This document shows positions 1-9,100 of a stretch of 39,367 bases of DNA, piece by piece. Both the position numbers and the translations under genes were made by a program. The stretch is from an uncultured Pseudomonas sp. (lineage in GTDB: Bacteria; Pseudomonadota; Gammaproteobacteria; Pseudomonadales; Pseudomonadaceae). Where the stretch lies: positions 1-39,367 of the forward strand of contig CAMPJN010000002.1 of NCBI GenBank assembly GCA_946886875.1. The letters are read 5' to 3'. Position 1 is the first letter of the stretch. The number at the start of each line of letters is the position of its first letter. The notes beneath the pieces were generated by a model. That model made no database searches. It saw only the letters and a list, made by a program, of their open reading frames with translations, and was not told the DNA's origin.

Positions 1-245
1 TGCTCGAGCAAGGCATCGCTGAATTCGGCGTAGCCGTCGTCGAGGCGCCGTTGCAGGCGAGCGGAGAGTAGCGAGAAGCTTTCCAGCAGGCGCTCGACAT
101 GCGGGTCAGGGCATTCGCCGGCAGACAGTTCCAGGCGGCTGGCGATCTTCGGGTAGCGCTCGGCGAAACCGGCGCCGGCCTGGCGCAACCAGGTCAGCTC
201 GCGTTGGTAATAATCCAGCAGTTCTTCGTCAATCGAATCGCTCAT
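1..245 (-). CDS. tssF: T6SS baseplate protein TssF, N-terminal part (cut by window edge)
   Basis: TssF is a cytoplasmic component of the T6SS baseplate wedge, working with TssE, TssG and TssK. Translation from the ATG at 243-245 on the minus strand gives a start typical of the family: MSDSIDEELLDYYQREL, then a segment rich in Leu, Arg and Glu containing AERYPKIASRLEL and ECPDPHVERLLESF. About 81 codons are visible before the window ends, so this is an edge truncation and not a broken gene. The start overlaps the last 17 bases of tssE, as expected for a translationally coupled T6SS operon. Identification rests on the N-terminal motif and on its position after tssE. Confidence 0.9.
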   Translation of the reverse strand, partial: MSDSIDEELLDYYQRELTWLRQAGAGFAERYPKIASRLELSAGECPDPHVERLLESFSLLSARLQRRLDDGYAEFSDALLE

Positions 246-681
246 GTACCACCCCGTCGGCCATGTCCATCACAAAGGCCACCGGCCAGATCTCGCTGCC
301 GCCGCTGCGCAGTTGCCCGGCAATCCGCACACGCAACGCATGACGGCTGCCATCCAGGGGTTGCACGTCGACTTCGCTGAGTTGCAGGCGCGGTTCGAAA
401 TGAGCGATCGCCAGGCGGATTTCCCGCGCCAGCTTGAGGCGGTCGTCGCTGCGATCGGCATACAGGCCGCTCCAGTCGACGATGCCGTAATCGATCACGG
501 TCATCTGTTTGAGCCGCGAACGCTGCGCGCGTCGGGTATTGAGCAGGCGCAGCAGTTCCTCGCGCACCGATTCGCTCAATGCCTGACGGTCGAAAACCTC
601 GGTACGCGCGAACCCGGCCTCGTCCCCCGAGGCCAGGCGGTCGAACAGCGGCGCCCGGCGGCGTTGCCGGAACGCAACCAC
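229..681 (-). CDS. tssE: T6SS baseplate subunit TssE (gp25-like)
   Basis: This 150-residue protein matches TssE, the gp25-like lysozyme-fold baseplate protein that helps start sheath assembly. Visible family features are the N-terminal PLFDRL element, the SVREELLRLLNTRR segment and the DYGIVDWSGL motif followed by a helix with LAREIRLAIAHFEPRL. The start is a GTG at 679-681, three bases after the hcp stop; no in-frame ATG lies nearer. The length is normal for the family. It sits between hcp and tssF, which it overlaps, so it is probably translated from the same message. Confidence 0.93.
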   Translation of the reverse strand: MVAFRQRRRAPLFDRLASGDEAGFARTEVFDRQALSESVREELLRLLNTRRAQRSRLKQMTVIDYGIVDWSGLYADRSDDRLKLAREIRLAIAHFEPRLQLSEVDVQPLDGSRHALRVRIAGQLRSGGSEIWPVAFVMDMADGVVHERFD

Positions 682-684
682 CGC

Positions 685-1182
685 TTACTTGACGACCTTG
701 TTGGCCGCCAGGTCCCAGGTGGACGCAGCGGTGCCTTCCTTGGTGCCGTCGTCCTTCTGCGCGGTCAGTTCCCATTTGATTTTGGTGAAGTTCATCGACA
801 GGGTTTCCACCGGCTTACCGCCGGTGCCGCCGCTGACGCTGACGTTGGAGAACACCACGTTGGTCAGGGTGTAGACGATGAACGGCAGGATCTGCCCGCT
901 GCCCTCGGCGGCGTTACGGCCGATGGTGATCTTGGCCTCGGCAATCGGTTTGCCGGAGCAGCAGTATTCGTTGAGGGTAGGGGTCGAGGTATCGATGAAC
1001 TTGGTGACGGTGAATTCACCGATATGGGGACGGCCGGAGGTACGCTCCGAGTTGCTGACGTCGTTGGTCACCTGCATGGCGACGTTGTGGCTGTAGGACA
1101 TCAGTTCGATCTTGTCGGTAAAGCCTTCGAGCAGGCTGTCGCCTTTAATATCGGCGCCCAGGTCGAGAATAATCGCATCCAT
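685..1182 (-). CDS. hcp: T6SS tube protein Hcp (TssD)
   Basis: Hcp forms the hexameric rings of the inner T6SS tube and carries or contacts effectors. The 165-residue product has the Hcp fold signature: MDAIILDLGADIKGDS at the N-terminus, then IELMSYSHNVAMQ, the RPHIGEFTVTKFIDTSTP block and a C-terminal ETLSMNFTKIKWEL strand. The ATG has a CAGGAG ribosome-binding site. It lies downstream of tssC but is separated from it by a strong intrinsic terminator, so it may have its own promoter or be supplied by read-through. No C-terminal effector extension is present. Confidence 0.95.
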   Translation of the reverse strand: MDAIILDLGADIKGDSLLEGFTDKIELMSYSHNVAMQVTNDVSNSERTSGRPHIGEFTVTKFIDTSTPTLNEYCCSGKPIAEAKITIGRNAAEGSGQILPFIVYTLTNVVFSNVSVSGGTGGKPVETLSMNFTKIKWELTAQKDDGTKEGTAASTWDLAANKVVK

Positions 1183-1220
1183 CGCGTGCAGCTCCTGAAT
1201 CTATAGGAAGAAATAACTGG

Positions 1221-1254
1221 AAAGAAAAACCGCCGGCCACAGGAAGGCCGGCGG
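1221..1254 (-). terminator. Rho-independent terminator between tssC and hcp
   Basis: On the minus strand, just after the tssC stop, there is a perfect 9-bp GC stem (CCGCCGGCC with GGCCGGCGG) with a 7-nt loop, followed by TTTTTCTTT. This is a textbook intrinsic terminator and should end or reduce transcripts from tssBC before hcp. Confidence 0.88.
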
Positions 1255-1260
1255 ACGACA

Positions 1261-2739
1261 TCAGGCAGCCGGTGGCGGCAGGTTCGCTACCAGACGGATC
1301 GAAGCGGTCAGCTCCTCAAGTTGGAAATGCGGCCGCAGGAACACGGTCGCGCGGTAAGCGCCGGGTTTGCCGGCCACCTCGGTGACATCCACCCGTGCTT
1401 CGCGTAGCGGGTACTGCGCCTTGATTTCCTGAGGCGCGTTGTCGTTGATCAGCACGTAGTCGGCGATCCAGTTGTTGAGGTAGGTCTGCACGTTGTCGCG
1501 GGTCATGAAGCTGCCGATCTTGTCGCGCATGATCACCTTGAGGTAATGGGCGAAACGCGAGGCCGCCAGCACGTAGGGCAACATAGCCGAGATGCGCGCA
1601 TTGGAGTTGGCTTCGGCGGTGTTGTAGGTCTTCGCCAGGTTGGTGGTCTGGCCGCCGAAGAACACCGCCAGGTCGCTGTTCTTTTTGTGGCAGAGGGATA
1701 TGAAGCCCAGCCCGTCGAGTTCCTTCTCGCGGCGGTCGGTGATCGCCACTTCGGTCGGACATTTGAGCGCCAGATCGCCGGAGCTGGTGGTAAAGGTATG
1801 CGCCGGCAGCCCTTCGACCGCACCGCCACCCTCGACACCGCGGATCGCCGCACACCAGCCGTATTTGGCGAAGGCATCGGTGATGCGCTGGGTCAGTGCC
1901 CAGGCGGCGTTGCCCCACAGGTACTTGTCGTGGTCGGTGCCGTTGACGTCCTCCACGTAGTTCATGCCTTCCACCGGCAAGGTATCGGGGCCGTAAGGCA
2001 GGCGCAGCAGCACATGCGGCAGCACCAGCGACACGTAGCGCGAATCCTCGCTGGCGCGGAACGAGCGCCACTTGATCAGCTCCATGCTTTCGAACACTTT
2101 GGCCAGATCACGCGGCACGGCCAGTTCGCTGAAGCTGCTCATGTCGAACAGCCGCGGGCTGGCAGCGGCGATAAAGGGCGCATGGGCGGCGGCGGCGACG
2201 TTGGAGAGCTTCTCCAGCAGGGCGATGTCCTGCGGATGGCGGCCGAACTCGTAATCGCCCATCAACACGCTGAACGGGTGTCCGCCGAAGGTGCCGTAGT
2301 CTTCTTCGTAGATTTTCTTGAACAGCACGCTCTGGTCGAATTCGACAGCTTTTTCCAGGTCGTTCAACAGATCCTTCTGGGTCGCGTTGAACAGACGCAG
2401 CTTGAGCCGGGTGCTGGTTTCGGTATTCATCACCAGGAAGTGCAGGCCGCGCCAGGTGGCCTCCAGCTTCTTCACCTCGGGGTGATGGAGGATTTCATTG
2501 AGTTGGCTGCTGATCAGTTGATCGATCTGGTCGATGCGATCGTTGATCATGGCGACGGTGTCCTTATCGACCACCATGCCTTCATCGAGCACTTGGGTGG
2601 CGAACTCGGCCAGCATGTCGCGGGCATAGGCCTGCTGACTGTCATCGTGGGCCATACGGCCTTCGGCGACGATGCGATCGAGTAGAGACATACTGGCAGA
2701 CGACGTCGTGCCTTGAGTGCCGGGTTCTGTTTCGGCCAT
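1261..2739 (-). CDS. tssC: T6SS contractile sheath large subunit TssC (VipB)
   Basis: TssC forms the contractile sheath with TssB. The 492-residue length is normal. Recognisable segments are MSLLDRIVAEGRMA near the N-terminus, LEATWRGLHFLVMNTE, the conserved DYEFGRHPQDIALLEKLSNVAAAAHAPF region, LRLPYGP and the C-terminal REARVDVTEVAGKPGAYRA block before FQLEELTASIRLVANLP. The ATG at 2737-2739 is preceded by GGAG. It is immediately downstream of tssB, the standard order for the sheath pair. Confidence 0.96.
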   Translation of the reverse strand: MAETEPGTQGTTSSASMSLLDRIVAEGRMAHDDSQQAYARDMLAEFATQVLDEGMVVDKDTVAMINDRIDQIDQLISSQLNEILHHPEVKKLEATWRGLHFLVMNTETSTRLKLRLFNATQKDLLNDLEKAVEFDQSVLFKKIYEEDYGTFGGHPFSVLMGDYEFGRHPQDIALLEKLSNVAAAAHAPFIAAASPRLFDMSSFSELAVPRDLAKVFESMELIKWRSFRASEDSRYVSLVLPHVLLRLPYGPDTLPVEGMNYVEDVNGTDHDKYLWGNAAWALTQRITDAFAKYGWCAAIRGVEGGGAVEGLPAHTFTTSSGDLALKCPTEVAITDRREKELDGLGFISLCHKKNSDLAVFFGGQTTNLAKTYNTAEANSNARISAMLPYVLAASRFAHYLKVIMRDKIGSFMTRDNVQTYLNNWIADYVLINDNAPQEIKAQYPLREARVDVTEVAGKPGAYRATVFLRPHFQLEELTASIRLVANLPPPAA

Positions 2740-2770
2740 GGCAAATTACTCCGTTTTATAGTCGAGGCGA

Positions 2771-3331
2771 TCAGGCTTGAGGTTCTTCGGGCTGCTCGGA
2801 AGAGCTCGCGGCGTCGGCAGGTGCCTCGCCAGCAGTATCTTCGGGGCGCGCCGCTTTGATTTCCTGCAGGCCCTCGGTATTGGCCACCACTTCCTGTAAC
2901 AGCTTGTCCAGATCGTCGTTGCCGTCGAGCTTGGTGAGCAGGTCGCGCAAGCGCTGACGAGCCTCGAACAGACGGCGTAGCGGCGTCACTTGCTTGACCA
3001 GGTTGACCGGGTCGAAATCATCGAAATGAGAGAAATTCAGCGCGACATTGAGCTTGCTGCCGTCGCCACTGATGCTGTTGTCTACCTGTACCGCCAGACG
3101 TGGCGCCGTGGAGGCGAGTACGTCGTTGAAGTTGTCGCGATCGATTTCGATGAAACGTCGCTCGCTCATCTTCGGTAACGGTGTTTCCGGTTTACCCGAC
3201 AGATCGGCGAGGATGCCGACCACCAGCGGTAGTTCCTTCTTCTCGATCGCGTCGCCGATCTCCACGTCGTAGGTAATCTGCACACGCGGAGGACGCACTC
3301 GGTCGAGCTTGTGTTGGGTACTTTCAGCCAT
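2771..3331 (-). CDS. tssB: T6SS contractile sheath small subunit TssB (VipA)
   Basis: TssB pairs with TssC to form the sheath that ClpV recycles. The product starts MAESTQHKLDRVRPPRVQI and carries the family motifs ELPLVVGILADLSG, FIEIDRDNFNDVL and the LFEARQRLRDLLTKLDGN helix near the C-terminus. The start is placed at the ATG at 3329-3331, which has AGG in a purine-rich leader; an upstream in-frame start would only add six residues. The C-terminus is an acidic, Ala-rich tail (EAPADAASSSEQPEEPQA). This is the first gene of the leftward T6SS operon. Confidence 0.95.
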   Translation of the reverse strand: MAESTQHKLDRVRPPRVQITYDVEIGDAIEKKELPLVVGILADLSGKPETPLPKMSERRFIEIDRDNFNDVLASTAPRLAVQVDNSISGDGSKLNVALNFSHFDDFDPVNLVKQVTPLRRLFEARQRLRDLLTKLDGNDDLDKLLQEVVANTEGLQEIKAARPEDTAGEAPADAASSSEQPEEPQA

Positions 3332-3519
3332 GATCCTGCCCTTCTCCAAACATTGAGCTAGCGCGCAATGTCTAGGTTTCCCTCCCCATCGCGCTCCTTA
3401 CAAATCGCTACCGCAGGCGAGCCAGACGGTGGCGGTGTTTTTCATTCGTCTACCGGCGAACTACCCAAGACGCTAGAACAGGTCTATAAAAAAGCAAATT
3501 CATTGATTAACGGATTCCC
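3332..3519. promoter_or_regulatory. Divergent T6SS promoter region
   Basis: This 188-bp gap separates the tssB-led leftward operon from the tssJ-led rightward operon and must hold promoters for both. An imperfect dyad with 6-bp arms ACATTG/CAATGT spans 3350-3371, just upstream of the tssB start, and could be an operator or stem. I do not see a convincing sigma-54 element. The segment next to tssJ is AT-rich (about 3484-3505). Confidence 0.5.
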
Positions 3520-3993
3520 ATGAAACTCGGACGTTTCGCCTGCACAGCCGCGCTGTTGGGCTTGTTCAACCTGTTAGCCGCCTGCTCGTATTTTTCTTCC
3601 CCCCCCTCGGTCGAATTGCGCTCGCTCACCCTGGACATGGCGCCCAAGGCCAACAACGACACGCCGCTGGCCGTGGACTTCGTCGCGGTGCAGGACCCGG
3701 AGCTGCTCAAGCTGCTGTTGGCGATCCCGGCCAAGCAATGGTTCGAGCAACGCGAGCAGTTGCGCCGCGATTACCTCAAGGCCATCGAGGTGTGGAGCCT
3801 GGAACTGGTCCCGGGCCAATTCATGGAGTCGCGCGATATTCCAATGGCCGGCAACCCTGCGGTTGGACTTTTGGTGTATGCCGGCTATAACAATCCCGGT
3901 ACGCACAGACTGCGTTTGGAACAGCAGAAGACGGTCTGGCTACGTTTTGAAAACAAGAATATGCGGTTGCTCGGAGACGCCTCTCAAAATTGA
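3520..3993 (+). CDS. tssJ: T6SS outer-membrane lipoprotein TssJ
   Basis: TssJ is an outer-membrane lipoprotein that anchors the TssLM membrane complex from the periplasmic side. The 157-residue protein starts with a lipoprotein signal peptide ending in the lipobox LAAC, with the lipidated Cys at residue 22. It continues with a transthyretin-like domain containing the segments RSLTLDMAPKANNDTPLAVD and LLKLLLAIPAKQWF typical of this family. The residue after Cys is Ser, compatible with outer-membrane sorting. It heads the rightward operon; a 72-bp gap with no obvious gene separates it from tssK. Confidence 0.9.
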   Translation: MKLGRFACTAALLGLFNLLAACSYFSSPPSVELRSLTLDMAPKANNDTPLAVDFVAVQDPELLKLLLAIPAKQWFEQREQLRRDYLKAIEVWSLELVPGQFMESRDIPMAGNPAVGLLVYAGYNNPGTHRLRLEQQKTVWLRFENKNMRLLGDASQN

Positions 3994-4065
3994 GTAGCGC
4001 ACGGACACGCGGCGGGGACGCGACGCTACCTGCAGTACCAAAATGGACGTCGGAGGGGGCGTGGC

Positions 4066-5406
4066 ATGAGCGGTATACCGGATGCGATCTGTTGGCACGA
4101 AGGCATGCACCTGCTGCCTCAGCATTTCCAGTTGCAAGGCCTGCGGGCCGAAGCCCTGGCCTCGCGCCAAGCGGCGGCGGCGCAGCCGTGGTTCTGGGGC
4201 GTCGACTCGCTGGAAGTCGATGAAGCCGCACTAAGCAGCGGCAAGGTGCGCATCACCGCGCTCGAAGCGATTCTTCCCGATGGTTTGCCGGTCGGCTTCG
4301 ACGCCGCCAGTCGGCGGGTGCTGGAACTGGATGTGATCGAAGCCATCGACGCCTCGCCGCAATGCATGACCACCGTGTACCTGGCCATCGCGCCGCTGTA
4401 TCGCGCCGGACAACTGGCGCCGCTGAGTGGGCGCTTCCAGTCCGTGGACAGCGAGCCGGTGCCGGATCTGGCCAGCGGCCTGTTTCCCGAACCGATCAAT
4501 GTCTGGCGCGCCGATCTGCACCTGGTGTGCGAGAGCAACAAGGCCGACTCGGTGTGCCTGCCGTTGCTGCGCATCGGCAAACAGGGTGGCGGTTACGCCC
4601 GTATCCCCTATGTGGCCCCGGCTTCGCGGATACTCCCAGAATCCTTCTTGGGGCAGAAAGTCGCCGCACTCTGTGCCCGTACCCGGGAAAAATGCGTGTA
4701 CCTGGCCGGACGCCTGCGCCAGGCACAGCAGGCCGGCAATGCCGAGGATTGCCAGGAAATTGGCCGCCTGCTCGCCGCGCTCTGGGCGCGCTTGCCGGAA
4801 GTCGAAGCCGCACTGGGTAGCCGCGTCGCTGCGCCAGCGGCTCTGCACCAACTGCTGGCCGGCATGGCCGGTTCGCTGTGTACGCTCAACCCGCTGGCTG
4901 GCGTACCGGCCTTCGACCCCCTGACTTACGAGGAACTGCTGGCCGGCTACACGCCGCTGCTGGATTGGTTGAATGCCACCTTGGACCTGATGCGCGCCGG
5001 CTATCGGACTCTGCCGTTCTCCCGCGACAAGCATGGTTTCTGGATCGATTTGCCAACCCGTGAAGAACCTTGGCAACGTCTGGTCATCGGCCTGCGCCTG
5101 CCCGCCGGTGCCGGCGAAAGCGCCGCCGGCCAGTGGATGGACAGCGCCATAGTCGCCTCCGAAAAACACATCGTCACCCTAGCCCGCCAGCGCATGCACG
5201 GCATGCCACAACAACCGCTGAGCCGCAGCGAACAGATCGCCTACAGCGTCAGCGAGGACACCCGGCTGTTCGGTCTGCAAGGCGCGCGGGAATGGTTCGA
5301 CCCCAGCCAACGCTTGCGCATCCTGGTACCTGGCGGCGGAACCGGGGTCGAACCCTGGGAAATCCTGCTTTTCGTTCCCGACGCCAACAACAGCGCCGAC
5401 GAGTGA
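4066..5406 (+). CDS. tssK: T6SS baseplate protein TssK
   Basis: TssK links the baseplate to the TssLM membrane complex. The 446-residue product has the diagnostic N-terminus: WHEGMHLLPQHFQLQ, then ALASRQAAAAQPWFWG and a VRITALEAILPDGLPV strand. The C-terminal half includes YRTLPFSRDKHGFWIDLP and ends with VPGGGTGVEPWEILLFVPD. The ATG has a strong GGAGG-type leader about 8 nt upstream. The length matches the family, and position between tssJ and tssL supports the call. Confidence 0.95.
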   Translation: MSGIPDAICWHEGMHLLPQHFQLQGLRAEALASRQAAAAQPWFWGVDSLEVDEAALSSGKVRITALEAILPDGLPVGFDAASRRVLELDVIEAIDASPQCMTTVYLAIAPLYRAGQLAPLSGRFQSVDSEPVPDLASGLFPEPINVWRADLHLVCESNKADSVCLPLLRIGKQGGGYARIPYVAPASRILPESFLGQKVAALCARTREKCVYLAGRLRQAQQAGNAEDCQEIGRLLAALWARLPEVEAALGSRVAAPAALHQLLAGMAGSLCTLNPLAGVPAFDPLTYEELLAGYTPLLDWLNATLDLMRAGYRTLPFSRDKHGFWIDLPTREEPWQRLVIGLRLPAGAGESAAGQWMDSAIVASEKHIVTLARQRMHGMPQQPLSRSEQIAYSVSEDTRLFGLQGAREWFDPSQRLRILVPGGGTGVEPWEILLFVPDANNSADE

Positions 5407-5415
5407 GGGCAACGC

Positions 5416-6180
5416 ATGTCAGATAGCCTATCGCGCTTGCGCATTGGTTCGATGAATCAGGCCCCGTTGAGCGCGGCATTCGGTAAGTCCTGGGCGCAAT
5501 GGCTGACACTCTGGCCCGGCTTGGCCAATTCCACCGAAGGTGCCGAACAGGCGGTCGCTCAGGCCGCAACCGAAGCCAATCGGCTGACCCGCAGACTCTG
5601 GCGCGATGCCTACGCAGCGGTGGGCGATGCGCCCGGGGGCCAGGCCAAGGCCATGGTCTATGCCTTTGTCGGTCTGCTCGACGAGACCCTACTGTTCAGT
5701 CCCTGGCCTGGCCGCCAGCTGTGGCAGGAACAACCGCTGGAATCGCGCCTGTTCAACAGCCGCGCGGCAGGCGAACGGATACCGCGGGCGATCAACAAGC
5801 TGCTCGGCGAATCGGACCCGGCCACCCGCGACCTGGCCAATGTCTATCTGCAGTGCCTGAACCTGGGCTTTCAGGGTCGCCTGCGGGGCGTCCGCGGGCA
5901 GGCCTTGCACGAGAAATGGCGGCACGCGCTGTTCGCCTTCGCCTGGCAGCGCGATGCCTCGGCGCAGCTGGTCGGGCCGATGCTCGAACAACCAGCAGCA
6001 GTACCAGCGGCCCGGCTGCCGGTGCGGCGCATGCTGCCCGACGGTTTACGCCTGAGCCTGTTCATCGGCTTGGGCCTGATGCTGATTCTCGCGATCGGCC
6101 ATTTGCTCTGGCGCGATATCGCCAGCCGCCTGGAACACTCGCTCATTGACGCCGGGACTGTCCGGGAGCAAAGGCTATGA
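5416..6180 (+). CDS. tssL: T6SS membrane complex protein TssL (DotU/IcmH-like)
   Basis: TssL is an inner-membrane protein with a cytoplasmic helical domain and one C-terminal membrane anchor; with TssM it forms the trans-envelope channel. The 254-residue product shows the DotU-type segment YAFVGLLDETLLFSPWPG, then LNLGFQGRLRG and a single C-terminal hydrophobic helix (LRLSLFIGLGLMLILAIGHL, about residues 210-230). It lacks an OmpA-like peptidoglycan-binding extension. Its stop overlaps the tssM start by 4 nt (ATGA). Confidence 0.93.
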   Translation: MSDSLSRLRIGSMNQAPLSAAFGKSWAQWLTLWPGLANSTEGAEQAVAQAATEANRLTRRLWRDAYAAVGDAPGGQAKAMVYAFVGLLDETLLFSPWPGRQLWQEQPLESRLFNSRAAGERIPRAINKLLGESDPATRDLANVYLQCLNLGFQGRLRGVRGQALHEKWRHALFAFAWQRDASAQLVGPMLEQPAAVPAARLPVRRMLPDGLRLSLFIGLGLMLILAIGHLLWRDIASRLEHSLIDAGTVREQRL

Positions 6181-9100
6181 GCGGCCTGGAGATAGTCCTG
6201 CTGGTATTCGGCGTGTTGCTGCTTGTGTTTCTGCTCGGTGCATTAGCTTGGTGGTTGCGCAAGCGCATCGACGGCTCCGCGCGCAGCTGTTACTTCGCCG
6301 TGCAGCAGATGGAACGCGATCTGGGCGTTAAGGATCGCTACCAGACCCCATGGATCATGTTGCTCGGCGATGAGCAGCAAACCAGCGAACTGTGCCGCGG
6401 CTGGCGTCTGTCCAGTTCCGGAAAAACCGGCTGGTTCGGCCGCTGGTGGTACGACAGCGATGCCGCGGTGCTGGCCGTACCCGGCGCCATGTTCAATCAC
6501 GGCGAAGGCGCCTTGGTGCAGATCGCCGCCTGGTGGCGGTTGCTGCGCATGCTGTTGATGATGCGCGCCGGTCGGCCGCTCGATGCGGTGATCTGGACGG
6601 TACCGGCCGAGCAGCTATGGGCGCCCGATCAGGCTGCCGCAGCGGGCATGGCGGCACGACGCAAGTTCAACGAACTGCTGCAGCGATTAGGCTTGAGCGT
6701 GCCGGTTTACCTGCTGGTGACCGGGCTGGAAAGCGTACCGGGCATGAAGGAACTGGCCGACGCGCTACCAAACGATGCCCGTGAGCGGATTCTCGGCTGG
6801 TCCTCGCCCTTCACTCCGGGCACCGCCTGGCACCCGGAATGGAGCGAAATAGCGATCGACCAGTTGGTGCGCGTGCTGTCCGAGGAAGTCACCGAACTGG
6901 GGGTCTTGTCCGGCAAAACCGAAGAAGCGCTGTACTTGCTGCCGCGTCAGTTCGAAGCCATTCGCAGCAACCTGCAAACCCTCTGCGATCCGGTCTTTCA
7001 AGGCAGCGCCCTGGGCGAGGCGCCGCAACTGCGCGGCATCTATTTCTGCGCGGCGATGCCAGTGCCCGGCTTCGACGCCGACCCGCTGACCGAAGTCGAA
7101 GAGCTGCCGCGCGAGCCGCTGTTCGTCGGCCGTCTGCTACGCCAGCGGGTGCTGGCCGAACAAGGCCTGACCCAGCCGGTGCCACGCATCCTTTATTTAC
7201 GTCGGCGCTGGCAACGCGTTGTGGGTATCAGCACCGCGGTGTTCGGCTTGTTCTGGCTGGTGGGGATGCTCTGGATCTGGCAGGTCGAAAGCGAGGACGC
7301 CGATACCCTGGCAAACCTGCTGCAGGAAACACAAACCAATCATCGCCCCGGCCTGCTTAGCGACGCGGGGGCCCGTAAAAGCATCAGTGCGTTCTGGACG
7401 GTGCTCGACGAAGCACCGCGCTGGCGTTTCACCTCGGTGTTGTTGCCCAGCTCGTTGTTCTCCTCGCTTGACCCGCAACTGCGTCAACACATGCGCACGC
7501 TTGCCAGCCAACGCCTCTACCAGCCGCTGCGGGGTACGCTGCAACGCAACATCGAGGTAATCACTTCTGCGCGCACCGATGGCCAGCGTCGACGTAGCGG
7601 CGAAGCCGAGTCGCCGGAAGAGTGGCCAAGTTATCTGCGCGCCCGCCAGTTGCTTGATCAAGCTATCGCCCTGGAAAAACAGAGTGCGCGCTTCAACCTG
7701 ATGCTCGACGGCAGCAAGAGCCCGCTCGACGATGCCGCCGTGTTGTCACGCGAACTGCTCGATCTCGATCTCAACGCCGAAGCTTTGCCGTTATACAGCC
7801 GTTACAACTGGCTATTGGCGCGTGTCAGCAAGGGCCTCGCCAACCCGATAGAGCTTTCTCCGATTCGCCAGACGACCGGTAAACAGTTCGCCCAACTGAT
7901 GAGCATGTGGCTCGATCGCTTGTTTGCCGACGAAAGCTTCAGCAGCACCGCCGGGCAGGTCAGGCGCCACCTGCAATACCTGCAGAACGACCAACGCAAT
8001 ACGATCCTCGAACTGGAAGAACTGAGCCTGAACATCGCTCAGTTGCGTCGCATGGTCACGGCCACCAATACCGCCTGGAGCCGCAGTTCGGGCCAGGACC
8101 TGGCTCCCGGCTATTCGGCGATGCTCGAGGACGCCCGGCAGAGCAGCTTGATCGGCCCCGCGGTGGTCGACCAGGTGCTTGACCACGCCAGCTACCTGCA
8201 GAAGATATTCCGTGAGCAATGGCTCGACGAGGACGACCCGCACAACAGTGTCCTGCGTCAGCAAAGTGGCGGCAGCATCGAGCTGCAACCCAGCCTGGTC
8301 AAGCTGGATACCGCAATCGATATGCTACTGCGCCAGGACTTCGCCGCCGCCGCACTGGCAAGCAATGTAACCGGCTTCCATGGCGTACCCTTGCAGAACA
8401 TTGACGACGACAGCCTGCACAGCGCCCTGCGTTACATCACCAGCTACCGCAGCTACCTCGAACAGGGCGTCGCCAAGGTCCCCTACGAATACCGTAGCGC
8501 GCTGACCGGCAGCGCTCAGACGAGTACCGCCATCACGCTCTGGCGGCTGTTCAGTTCGCCCAAACCGAACGCGGCGGTCGGCCTCAACGGCAATCGCGCC
8601 TTCAATGTATCGGCCCAGGATGCCACCGAGGTGGCTGCGGCATTTCAAACCCTCGGTCACGAGGATATGGCCAACGCCGTGCTTCAGGAACTCAACCGCC
8701 GAGCCTTACGGGACCTCACCAACGCCAATGCCGAGCTGCAGACGCTGGCCCTGTACCAACCGCTGCACGGCAATTTCGCCTGGTGGGACGGCAGCCAGAA
8801 CCCCGGGTTGCGCGCCTATCGCTCTGCTACCGTGCAGGACATGCAGCAATACCTGGCCGCGCAAGCCAACCTGGTCGCCGACCTGCACAGCCGTATCGCA
8901 CCGGCGCTCGATTGGCTGCAAGCGCATCGCTCGAGCCTGGCGTCCGGGCATCTCGAACAGCTGCAACGCTGGCAGGCGATGGCAGTGGAGCTAACAAAAT
9001 ACGCCGAGAAGAACCCCAACAGCGCCCCGGCACTGTTCGAACGCTTCGCCAATAACCTCAACAGTATGGAAATGGGCAATTGCCGCACCATCCTTAGCGA

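Noticed and set aside
244..1206. Long plus-strand open frame (320 codons) across tssE and hcp
   Set aside because: It is the antisense of two well-recognised T6SS genes and its translation has no family character; a GC-rich shadow frame.
1546..2685. Long plus-strand open frame (379 codons) opposite tssC
   Set aside because: It lies wholly antisense to tssC and is rich in His, Gln and Gly, as expected from a shadow of GC-rich coding DNA.
4231..5169. Minus-strand open frame (312 codons) opposite tssK
   Set aside because: Antisense shadow of a confident gene, with no motif or ribosome-binding site.
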